The notes under the pieces are model-generated. The model saw nothing but the letters and a program-made list of their open reading frames with translations. It had not been told where the DNA came from and searched no databases. Of a stretch of 64,000 nucleotides of DNA, positions 34,273 through 46,200 are shown in pieces. Source of the DNA: Plecoglossus altivelis (lineage: Eukaryota; Chordata; Actinopteri; Osmeriformes; Plecoglossidae); assembly GCA_036571765.1 (NCBI GenBank), contig BROE01000018.1, positions 10,952,743 through 11,016,742 on the forward strand, written 5' to 3'. A program made the position numbers and the translations under genes. Every line of letters starts with the position of its first letter. The first letter of the stretch is position 1.

Positions 34273-37200
34273 ATGTGTGTGTTCCGTATTTGAAGTCTAT
34301 CTTACTAAATAATTGTGAGGTGGTAAGGAGTGTGTAGGAGACAGATGCAAGTCAGAAGTGACTGAAAAGGACACAATTCCAGACCCAACATCTCTTCATC
34401 GTCCAGTGTCTAAATCTAACACCAGTGTATGCATGCATGTGTGGGTCACTGAGAGAATGACCTACTGAACACTACATCTAGCCTCTTGTTTAGTAGTTAG
34501 TTGATAGTTGAATTTCATGTTAGCGTAAATCCCTGTTAGGCTCCATAAACTATTTGTGTTAATCCTACTTGTTCAGTGTCTGCATGCTATGTGTTTGTGC
34601 ATGTGTGTGTGTGTGTGTCTGTGTGTGTGCGAAGTGGGTGTGTGATTTATGCCCCGGTTCAATTTCAGGAATAGAAGCGAGTTACTGAGCGGCTCAGTGT
34701 CTCATATTGATCTGTCACCAAAGGCGAATGTCACAGTTCTTCCACCCACACAGCTTAGACTGCTCTTCTTTCCAACAGCTCAATCAAGGAGCAGTTGTCT
34801 GCGGGTGATTGTAGACGTGTGTGAAGTTTGTGAAGTTTCAGGTGTGTGTGTATGTCTATCTCTTTGCTTCTAATGAGCTTTTCCTGTCAGAGGAGTTCTG
34901 TGTCCTCGTGCAAACCGAACCTGATTGAATATTTCAGAGCTCTCCCAGCTTGGTTTGCGGAAAGGACTTGTTACTGTAAATTGCGTTGTCAGCTGAGGGA
35001 CTGGTGCTTGAAAACTTTGTTGTTCTGTGCCATTCTGCTGTTGAGTGGAAAGCCCTGGAGATGTGGTTATGTAAAACAGGAAGGGGCTGGGGGGAATACA
35101 ACACTCGCTTGGAGGGCTGCGTGTGCCTGTCAGCATGCATGTATTTGTGTGTATATGCATGAAAAGGATGTAGACAGGAGAGAAAGAGGAGAATGTGTTT
35201 TGGGTTTAGAGAACGAGAGGTATAGCTGATGATGGGAAGTCAACTTGTGTGACTTAGGTTAAGGGAGGGAGAGAGAACATGACTGTGTGTGAGGGAGAGA
35301 GTGAGAGCAGATGGGATACGAAAGAGGAAAATAGACAGACGAAGAAAGAGAGGGAGTAAGAGAGAGATAGAGGGAGTAAGTGAGATGGAGATAGAGAGAG
35401 GCAGAGAGAGAAAGAGAGAGAGAAATAATGCATATTGGGGAAGAGTTGAAGGGAGGGACAGAAGGAGAGAGAGAAAGAGGAGAGGAGGCAGCTGCAAGAT
35501 TGCTTGGTGGTTCTCTCCCAACAGCAGGATGCTGTCATGCTGAGATGGGCGTTCCCACCTGGAGCTGAGTGTGACACAGAAACGACACAGGGAAGACACA
35601 CTCCTCCGCCACGCATTAAAGAAGCTCCACGCCAACATTTCAAGGAATTTGATGTTACACGATGCGTTGGCTGTTAGTCTGTTAGTTTGGCTGTTACACC
35701 ACTATAAATGTAAATACCTCAGTCGAGGATTGGATGTGAAACCTTTCTATCTGTCTTTGGATACGGATACTCTTGACTTTTTGTTCTTCTCTTGGCTGTC
35801 TGCAGCAGGCTTGTCAGCTTTCTTCTTCGCCTCAGCTCTTGTCAGACTGGGGCTACACTCTGAAGCGTTGAAGTATCCTGGTGCGCTCCTCTTCACTGTG
35901 TCTCTCTGAGGGCGTCCTTTGTGTTTTTTCAACATGTTTGCCAGGATCTTTATCCCTAAGAAGCACCGAGAACGCTTTGACGACGTGGTGTCCCAGAGCC
36001 TGATGGGCCGACTGAAGGGGCGGAGCTTCAGCGATCCCAGCCGGAACCGTCTGCGGCGGAGCCGTAGCGAGGACCATCCGGAGCGCCTGCTGGTTTCCAC
36101 CAGGGCCAGTTCGGTCCCCCGCACTCACGCTGAGGAGGGCGTGGTGCCCCCGGCCCGCGGGCTAAGGAAGACCACCTCACTCATCGCTGGACACGGCGGC
36201 GCCGCCACCACCAACCGCAGGTCAGGACCTTTATATGGTATCTTGCCACAGCCAGAATCAGAACGTTGGATTTGACTTTCTGATGACACAATACATGTCA
36301 AAGATAGTTGGGCTCAGTCGTCCTCTAGCAGTCAATGCATGTCTTACTTTATGATGATACAATACATGTCAGAAATAGTTGGGCTCAGTCATCCTCTAGC
36401 AGTCAATGCATGTCTTATACTGTATTAGTATGGTTCGAAATGTGTGCAATTTTAAGCAGTCATTAGAGGCCTTTGAATATAACATTCCCTGCAATTCAAT
36501 CCTTTTAATGATCTAATACACACCAGAAATTAAGTCTATCCCATCTGACATGCATGAGTTTAGAAGCCCAGCTTCCGTGGTGCGTAGGAGTGAGTTTACC
36601 AAAATAAACCCATGCACGTCAGTTGGACAGAAAAAAACTATTAAAAACCTCATTATCTCCCTTCCATGTCAAATCATATTTTTAAGATACGCGCTGACAA
36701 TGTTTGAAAGTCATGAGGCCTCTACACAACAGCTTGCCATCAATGCTGAAGCCATTTTTCTTGATGTTGACTTTTAAGCGGCTATGAATATTAATTCCTA
36801 GTAAAAATACACTCCGGAAAACAATCCACAGGAATAAAGCGAGAGACTGTCTGCAGGGCACCTTCTCTGTGGACTAAACTTTGTTCATCAAATGATGTAG
36901 CTACTGTACTTTCCCCTGGGGATTAGATGTCTAACTGGGCAACACATTTCTGGCAGCTTTGCTAACAAGAACCTGCCACAAATTTGAAACATCACCCTGT
37001 TAGTATGTTAATCCATCTGTAGGTACAGGATGGTGATGTAGTAATATTATGTAAAATTACATGATTTGCAGACACATACCGAGCAGATAAGCCTAATGTA
37101 GAAATAAACTCTTTCAACACATTATCTCCATCGCTATGTATAATTTTCTCTGATGCCAAGGCTCAATCTGTATGCAGAAAAAAAACTGGCTCATGATCAA

Positions 37201-40200
37201 GCAGAGTCCTCAGGGATTGGAGGTCACATGACAGGCTGTTGTCTACATGACGCCACAGCTGGAAGTCCAAAACCTGACAGTCATCTGAAGTGTTCTCATG
37301 TGTTCTCTAGAATTTGTTTGACCTCCTACCCTACACTGTCTGGTGACTCCGTATCTTCCCATATCTTAACTGAAGTCTGTGCATCGCTCCCACCCTAACT
37401 GGTATCTTCCTCCCATAGAACGGTGAGAGTGTGCAAGGGGAACCTGAGTTTTGGCTTCACCCTCAGAGGCCATGCCCCCGTGTGGATTGACTCAGTCATC
37501 CCAGGTAGACTTGGAGAACCGTGTGTGTTTGTGTATGTTTGGCACGTTAATGTGTTGCCGGCGTGTGTATCTACGCGGTGATGTTCTCTGTGTTATTGTA
37601 CAAATTCCGTCATGGAAACTGTTACAAAAGGAATTTAAGATGTAGGCTGGGAAGGAATGACAGTTCAAAGGATGTAGAAGGTAGATTAGGATGTTAAGCC
37701 TGTTTCACTCGCCCACGTGGTAACTGAGAACACATCTTGAGGGGGAGTGTCAAAGACAGACTGGTATGTCAGAGAATCGTTATTTCAGTCAATCGAAATA
37801 CCATGTTGTTGCCTCTGAAACCCTGTCGACATTGCTAAGCTGAGGCTGACTTGCTTCTCCTTCTTCTCCTTGTGTGTTGGTAGGTCTAATTTGTACGGTC
37901 TTAATGTCAACCTTTATTTTCAACGTCTGCAAATCCTCCCCTTCCTCCTACATCCCCCCTCTCTCTCCCTCTCCCTCTCCCTCTCCCCCCCCCCCCCCCC
38001 TCTCTCTCTCTTTCTCTCTCTCTCTCACCAGGGAGCCCAGCAGAGAAGGCCGGTCTCAAACCTGGGGACCGCATTTTGTTCTTGAATGGCCTGGATATGA
38101 GGTAACGTCCACCATGTTCTCATCTAATCTTCCTACAACAACGTTCTGCAGCGGTGCCTAGCACACAAGCCCACAGGACTCATTGCATGCACGCGCGTTT
38201 CGCTTGAGAGACTGAAAGATGTCCAACAGTGGAACAAATATGATTCTTGTTCCGTTGTTGAGAGCAAACCCAAATGCAGAACAGACACGGGACATGAGAT
38301 GAGGTTTAGGAAGGTTTCTTGTCGCAGATGGCAGGGAGTTGAGGAGCGACGATGGAAAAACACAGGCAGGCTGGGATGGCAGACAGACACACAGACAGAC
38401 GGACAGACAGGCGAACCAGAACAATAGGCAAGACTTAAGTTCAAAGTTCAGGTTTCCACCTGAAGAACTGTGCACAACAACAAGGAGGTATGAAACATTG
38501 TCTCTGCCGCTGGACCTGCTACACCCGAAGCGAGTGGATGGATGGCAGGTGACTGGATGGCAATGAGGAGCAGGTGTACTGGTGGAGCTGGGAAACAGAA
38601 GAGGGAGGGAGAGAGACAGTCACGGCAATGCCACAGACACAGGGTCCGACAGGAAAACACTTGCAGAGAACACTGGAAAACATCTGGGCATAGCAATGGC
38701 CTTGACCCCAAAAAATACATTCTCATCCTTTGAAATGAGAATAATGAGCTGCATTTTGACTGTGCTTGTTTTGTGTTTGTCTACGGAGGTTTGTTTTTGT
38801 GCCTTGCCTTGTGTGTACAGTGAGTATGTGTGTGCACCTTGTGTCTATTGCGTTTGGCACCAAATCCTCAGAGAAAATTTGTGTCTGTAAATAGATCAGA
38901 TGAAAGTGACAGAGCATGCCAGATGGGGATGGACTTCCCGGAGACGTGTGACTTTTTGGGACAACTTCAACGAGAGAAAATGAGAAATGCAGGAGACTGT
39001 AAACAAATCTCCACAGGCTCTGTCTACTTTCTTGTAGGTGGTGGAGTTGACAAGGAGCCTGTAATGGGATATTCTTGAAATTAAAATTTACACGGAATTG
39101 TTTGATCATCTCTGACACAGATCTTGATTGTGCATCAATTCCTCTGTCAGCGAGTATGTGTTTTACAGTGTTTACATGTCCATGAATGTGTATGTCTGCG
39201 CGTCTCATTATGTGTTTATCTTTCTATGAATGTATGTGTGTGTTCATTTGTTTACATTTTTTATGTTTCCATGAATGTGTGTGTGTGCAAATGTGTGTGC
39301 GGGCAATGGTGTAGGCTTGACTTTGATATTGGGGAGGGACAGATTGCAGGCAAAACCCGATATCAACTTTGTCGGGCCTTCAAATGTGAATGCACTTTCA
39401 AATGTACTTTTTGGTCCTGCAGTAGTGGGACACATGCAGCATTTTCCAATACTGAGGGGGTCACGTCTCCCCGCCCCCCTCAGCTCCTTCGCCAATGCGT
39501 GTGTGTATCCTACAGGAGCTGCTCCCATGAGAAGGTGGTCTCCATGCTCCAGGGTAGTGGGGCCATGCCCACCCTGGTGGTGGAGGACGGGCCTCCCACC
39601 TTCACCCTAGTCGAGTCGGACCTGGCCGGAGGTGGGGGTTTGGGGGGCAGCATGTCAGAGTGTACCCGCTCCCCGGTGCTCAGCTCTCTGCAGTGGGTGG
39701 CAGAGATCCTCCCTCCCAGCATTCGGGTCCAGGGGAGGACCTTTGGGCAGCAGCTGGAGCACTTGCTCACCATCCAGGAGAGATACACCATCTGCAAGGC
39801 CCTGGAGAACTTCTTCCAGCACCGGTGAGGAGAGGGAGCGCGAGGGACGGGGTGGAGTGACAGTGAAGTAAACAGAAAGCGAGAGTGAGGGAGACAGAGA
39901 GACCCAGTGAGGCAGAGAGGAGACTTGAACCTGTTTGTTTTCTGGTTTGTTTTCGTGGCAACAGGAACGTTGACACGCTGATTGTTGACGTGTTTCCCGT
40001 GTTGGACACGCCAGCCAAGCAGGTGATCTGGCAGTTCGTCTACCAGCTGCTGACTTATGAGGAGCAGGAGCACTGCCAGAACAAGATCTCACGTTTCCTG
40101 GGCTTCAAGGCTGCAGCAGGTCAGAGATGGCACTGTCTGTGTTCATGGTTCATGGGTGTGTGTATGTGTGTGTTTGTGAGTGGAAGGCATAGTTTTGTGT

Positions 40201-43200
40201 GTGTGTGTTTAGGATGGTAGAGTGTATATGTGTGTCTGTGTGCGTGGACATTGATTGTGTGTCTGTGTGTCCGTTTGCGAATATGGGCCAAGAGTGTGTG
40301 TTTGGGATGGCGGGCTGTGTATGTGTGTCTGTTTAGACATTAACGTGTGTGTGTTCCAGCTCCTCCTCCAGAGCCAGAGCCTGTGCCTGAGCCTCATCGA
40401 CGTAGTAGCTCCATGAGGGTGACAGGCACCACCTACACCAGGAACAGTGTGAGAGGGCGGAGCTCCGACGACCTGGTCATAGGCACACACCTGGGAATGG
40501 GTAGCTTGCTCCACGTGGCGTTTCTCCTCATTTACCACCTCACCACTTGATTGGGCATCTGGGAATCTGAAGCATCCTAATTGTGATTGTGATTGTAATC
40601 AGTCACCAGAAGTTATCAAAATGATTTAATTGGATCCCCATTAGCTGAGGCATCAGAAACATCCAACCATTCGACCTAGAATCCATTCAGTCAACCAAAC
40701 AATCACACATTTTCATTAAAAAAATGACATTTTCATGTCGTTATGAACATCATCCATAACGACATGATAACTCATCTTAAAGTTTGTGTGCACAATTGGA
40801 ACGTGGCTGCATCTTGAGTGTGCCTGAATCCTGTGCTTTAGGGGTCCGTGCAGAGCCCATGGAGATGGGCATGAGACTGGCCCCAGGAGAGAGGCAGTCT
40901 GGAGACGGTACCTCTCTTCCCGAGACCCCCAACAACCTCACCAACGTAAGATTCTAGCCCACAGAGAGATATCATCGCAAAATCACTTAAACCAGCCCCT
41001 ATAAACCTAATAGGACCCATACAAAGCAATACTGAGCTCCCAAGATAATCACCAGTTCATGTAATGATTTAAAGGAAAATAGCAACTAGTGACACATGAA
41101 AAAAGTATCAGGTTATTGTCTTCCTGAGAGTAAGGATCTCCCCGCTCTAGCTGTCGGCGGTGTATGCTGAGCTGGAGAACATGTACTCAGGAAAGAGATC
41201 CAAGTCACTGAAGAGCCGTCCTCCTCCTGCCCCCGAGAGCATTCTAGAACTGGAGTCCCTCTCGCATGCCACCTCGCCCTCCATGCATACAGGTGTGCTT
41301 CTCACTGTCTCAGTTCAAAACAGCATGGACTTTTTAAATGAGCGATTTAAGCGTTGATTGCCATACAATTATGAAAACCATTGTTTTTTTTCTAGATGAC
41401 TGTAGTAGAGAGGAATATATTTTCACCTTCTGTGTGAACTAAGCAATGGGATCTTCTCAATGGGATCATCCATTCTTAGGCTTACATGGGCTGTCTTTTA
41501 TTTAAAGAAAGCTACAGCAGATCAGTTATCCAGCAATAATGGATCACTGAAGTATCACCATAGTCATTCTGGATTTGGTTAATAGAAACATTTACAGTGT
41601 GGGCGCTCTGTAACACTGATGTCTTCATACCTTCTGGACAGGTGGCCGTAAGGTCCCACCACCTCCCACCTCTTGGCCTGAGCCCCTCCCCAGCCCTCCT
41701 GTTCCGCCTCAGTTCTACACCCAGGGGTTGACCAGCCAGACCAGCGCTGAGTCCAACCCCTACATCAGCCTGGACAGTCCCCTGCCTTCGCCTCCGGAGC
41801 CCCCAGACTACCCCCCAAGCCCGCCCCACCCCCGCAGCAGCAAGAGGCGGTACACCTTCTCCCACCCCCCTCGCTCTGAGGACACGGATCGCTTTCTCGA
41901 CGCGCTGAGCGAGCAACTGGGACAGAGAGTGGCCATCGTCGAGGACTACCTGTCCCCCGAAAACGACTTCCTGTCCCCTGAAAACGATTATGAGGAGGTA
42001 GGGTCAGCCACCAAGTATATTAAACTATCCATGTGGAGTAGCCTTTGGTGATTCATTTAGTCTGAAGGTTGTGTAGAAAATACAAACAGGCCTGGACTGG
42101 TAATCTGACATACCAGGCAAATGCCTGGTGGGCCGATTCATTTGCGGCCGATATGATAGGATATTAAAATTGGCCAGCAGCTAGCCCATAAAGGGGGCCA
42201 GTCTGAGTAAAAATGCCAGAGACATTTTTTTCCCCAGTCCAGCCCTGAATACAAATGTGTATGGTATTTATCCTTGAGAACCTTTAAGAAATGTATCCAT
42301 TTATATACAAACATGACTATAGAGCAGCTAAGACGGTAAAGCAGCTAAGACTGACCCCCCCCCCCCCCCCCGAGCCTCATTGTGAATGTGCTCGGTGGTA
42401 ATGCCAGGATGTTGTCCAGATGAGCTTCCCAGATGAGGATGATGAGGATGATGAGGTGGGCATGGACGATGAAGAGGATGGGGGTTTCCTGCCCCCGGAG
42501 CTGAGCAGTCCCAGCGAGGCGCACAGCAGCAGTGGAGAGGACGCATCCTCGCTTACCTACTCCTCGTCCTCCGAGCACATACCCCCACCACCCTCGACCC
42601 CGCCTCCACCCCCGCCTGTCCAGTTCAACGACCCGCCCCCTCCTCCTCCGCCGCCTCCAATGCAGCAGCAGCCGTCCCCCTTGCAGCAGCCTGCCTCGCT
42701 CCCCTACACCCCCGATCACTCTCCCAGAGCACACCTCCCCTCGCAGCGGCGCCACCAGGGCCCACCGCCGCCTCCGCCTCCTCGCTCGAACCCACCCACG
42801 AAAAGGCAGTCACTTCACAAGGTGCTCCCTACCCGGGAGGACTTGCTGGCCCACGCTGCATTGCAGGAGCAGAAGGCTTACCAAGAACAACAGGTGTACC
42901 AAGATCTGCAGGCATACGAAGATCAAGCCTTCCAGGAACAGCAGGCTTACCAGGAGCAACAGCAAGCCTACCAAGACCAACAACAAGCCTATCATGACCA
43001 AAAACAAGCCTACCAGGAACAACAACAAGCTTTCCAGGAACAACAACAACAAGCTTACCAAAAGCAACAACAAGCTTATCAGGATAGACAAGCCTACAAG
43101 GAACAGAAATCTTACCAAGAGAAGCAGCTAAAATACCAAGAGCAACAAGCACTCAAAGAACAACAAGCCTACCAGGAGCAACAGCAAGCCTACCAAGAGC

Positions 43201-46200
43201 AACAGGCCCTCAAAGAGCAACTAGCCTACCAGGAACTCCAAGCATACCAGGAGCAGCAAATCTACCAAGGACACCAGTCGCTGCCGACTCAATCCTCTCA
43301 CCAGTCAGCCCATTCGCCACACCTCCTCCAGCAACTCCACCAATCCCTTCCTCCGCTCCCTTCTCCAGACTCCACCCACCCTCACACCAACCACCCTTTG
43401 TACCAGATGCACCAAGCACAACAGCTGAAGCTACAGCTGCAGCTACAACAGCAACAAAGCCAGCAAAGCCTTCACCACCATCACCATCATCCTCGTTCTG
43501 CCACGTCTCCTCTCCATCCTGGGCTGGGTCAGTACTCTGAGGAAATCTACCAGAGTCACCAAGGCCTCCAGCCCCAAGCCCACCACTCCTCCACAGAGCT
43601 CCTTCACCAAGTTCACCAGAGTCACCAAGGCCTCCAGCCCCAAGCCCATCACTCCTCCACAGAGCTCCTCCACCAAGTTCACCAGAGTCACCCAGATCAA
43701 CCGGCCTCTCTCCCCACTCACGTCAACCAAGACACCCACTGTCAACCCCACCAAAGTCGGAAGAGCCTAAGGGGTCATCAGGGTCATCCGACTCCGACAT
43801 CTCCTCAAGGGAGACCCCAGGATCAGCAGATCCAGGCACACCACCCTCACCAGACCCAGCCCTCTACACAGCGCCCCCGTTCCATCCAGCAGAGCCACCC
43901 CACCCCCCACATCCACCACATCCACCATATCACCCCCCAGCCCCCTCCATCTGAGCACCACCACCAGATCCACCTGATCCACTCACCCCAGCCGGCACAC
44001 CGACCCCAGCCCCTACTCTCCACCTTCCAGCCCCTCCAGCCCCAGCAACCTTCCCTCTCCACCTTCCAGCCCCTCCAGCCCCAGAAACCCTGTCCAGCCA
44101 CCCACCACACACACCCCTCCAGCCAGCCACGTCCTCAGTCCCAGCCCTCGCAGCATGTCCTTCAGGCCCAGTCCCACCACCACAGCTCGACCCAGCCCCA
44201 GTCCCTCACCCACTCTCTCTCAGACCCGTCGGATCACCTTCAGCCCCCACCCCCTCCACCATTGCCCCCTCCCTGCTCCCCACCACCTCTGCCCCGCCCC
44301 TCCCCCCAGAGGATGGACTCAAATCACATGAGTGTGAAGAGGCTGCGCTGGGAGCAGGTGGAGAAGTCTGAGGGCACCATATGGGGACAGGTGAGATGGT
44401 TGGGGGCATAACGTGCATGAACTAAAGTAGGGCAGGGTTTGGGGAAAAATGCAGAGGGCAGTTAGTTTAAAGACACTGATAGAGACGCTGATAGGTTACC
44501 CCTGATACACTGTTGTCATGTTATCTTTTTTGCAATAACTTTACACATTTTTACTGAACCTTTGAGATGTCAGTGCTTACTTACATAAACATATGTATTC
44601 CAGTTGGGTGAGGATTCAGACTACGACAAACTGCATGACATGGTGAAGTATCTGGACCTTGAACTTCACTTTGGGACCCAAAAAAACCCTAGTGAGTGCA
44701 ATTACACCCCCTTGAGTGTGTGCACGTGTGGGCGTGCATGTATTTACGAGTGTGTGTCTGAGAATGTGTGGGTGATCGGTGTTAGCACACATTTGACGTG
44801 ACTCACTGTTTTTCTGCCAACTGTGAGTACAGTCCATGTCAGACCCACCACTGTCTTTAAAAGCTTTTGATCAGTGGTCCCTTTGACAAGTGATAACTCA
44901 GCCTCAGGCTCTTCCCTGACCCATTTAAGTCTTTCGACTGACAGAAACTTAAAATAGTGAAAGAAATACTGTTCTACACACACCACTGTTCATCAGTGCC
45001 AGCTTGCCCACCACTCTCTTTTTTCTGTCCCTGGTCCCTCCCTCCCTCCCTCCCTCCCTCGGAGGACCTCCTGTCCTAACTCTGTTGTTGTACATCAGTT
45101 TCTCTTCCAGAGCTTTCCCCTCAGCCTGAGTCCTTTAAGAAGAAAGACGTGGTGGAGATTCTCTCCCACAAGAAGGCCTACAATGCCTGTAAGTATTGCT
45201 GCTGAGCACCTACTCAACAGAACTCACTTCATACGTCATTGCTGCTGTTGAACCTTTCATCTAGCTATACACCTTGGCCAATCCACGCGTTTTTCAAATC
45301 TTCTTGACACCTTTCGCGTATACGACACCTCGGCCATGTAGTCCTATGTCCCCGACGTACTGCAAACGTGCCATGCGAAACGAGTTGACTGATGGATCAA
45401 GTTTCAAACAAGCACCTTTGACTGTTTGACCCCACCCCCACTCCAGCTATCCTGATTGCCCACCTGAAGCTGTCACCGAGTGAACTTCGTCAGGTTCTGA
45501 TGACCATGTCCACGGATAGGCTGGAGCCCGCCCACATCAAGCAACTGCTGCTGTACGCCCCAGACACAGAGGAAGTCAAGCAGTACGAGCAGTACAGACA
45601 GGAGCCCAGCAAACTGAGTGAACCCGACCAGTTTGTGCTGCAGGTACCAGGGGCTCTCTGTGGGGGGAGGGAGGGGGGTGGGCTGGTGGTGGTCCTGGGT
45701 CTCCATCCTGGATACGAGGTGACAAACTGCATGACCTTTTATGTTTAAAGGACATTTTGGTTGTCTGGGCTTTGAGTGTGAGTTTGAGGGATCACTCACT
45801 CGTTACTTTGGTAACTGTGTGTGAGTTGTTTCCTGTGTTCTGCTTTTGTTCATACCACAGATGTTATCTGTACCAGAGTATAAAACACGTCTGCAGAGTC
45901 TGCATTTCAAGTGCTCCCTGCAGGAAAAGACAGAGGAGATGAGAGGAGGGTACGACTGCATCTACAAGGCCTCGGTGGAACTCAAGACCAGCAGAAAGCT
46001 GGCCAAGATCCTAGAGGTGCCTTACAAAAACGTCCATTGAGTAACATCACAGAATTATATGAAAAAGAATGTAATGTAAATTGATGTGGTACTGTTGAGG
46101 AGCGTAACATAACTTTGAATCTGAAACCAATCTGTTATATTTCTGTGTGCTATGTCAATGCAAGTAAAACCATAATGTATTGTTATTGCCCTCAGTAAAT

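Larger units (their letters stand above)
28551..35944. other. 7.4-kb intron 4 of grid2ip
   Basis: This intron separates the PDZ1-PDZ2-HN1 block from the exon that begins the conserved IFIPKKHRERF segment. I find no coding exon in it. It holds a (CA)n run at 29884-29940, (TTTC)n at 31137-31196, (TG)n at 34232-34263 and a GA-rich tract at 35265-35500. An alternative promoter for a short delphilin transcript would have to lie in its 3' part. Confidence 0.6.

Noticed and set aside
35240..35643. Ser/Leu-rich frames of about 130 codons
   Set aside because: They are readings of the polypurine tract on its opposite strand.
43443..44418. Gly/Trp/Val-rich minus-strand frames over grid2ip exon 14
   Set aside because: Shadows of the proline/glutamine-rich coding exon; Trp/Gly composition comes from the CCA/CCC codons of the true frame.
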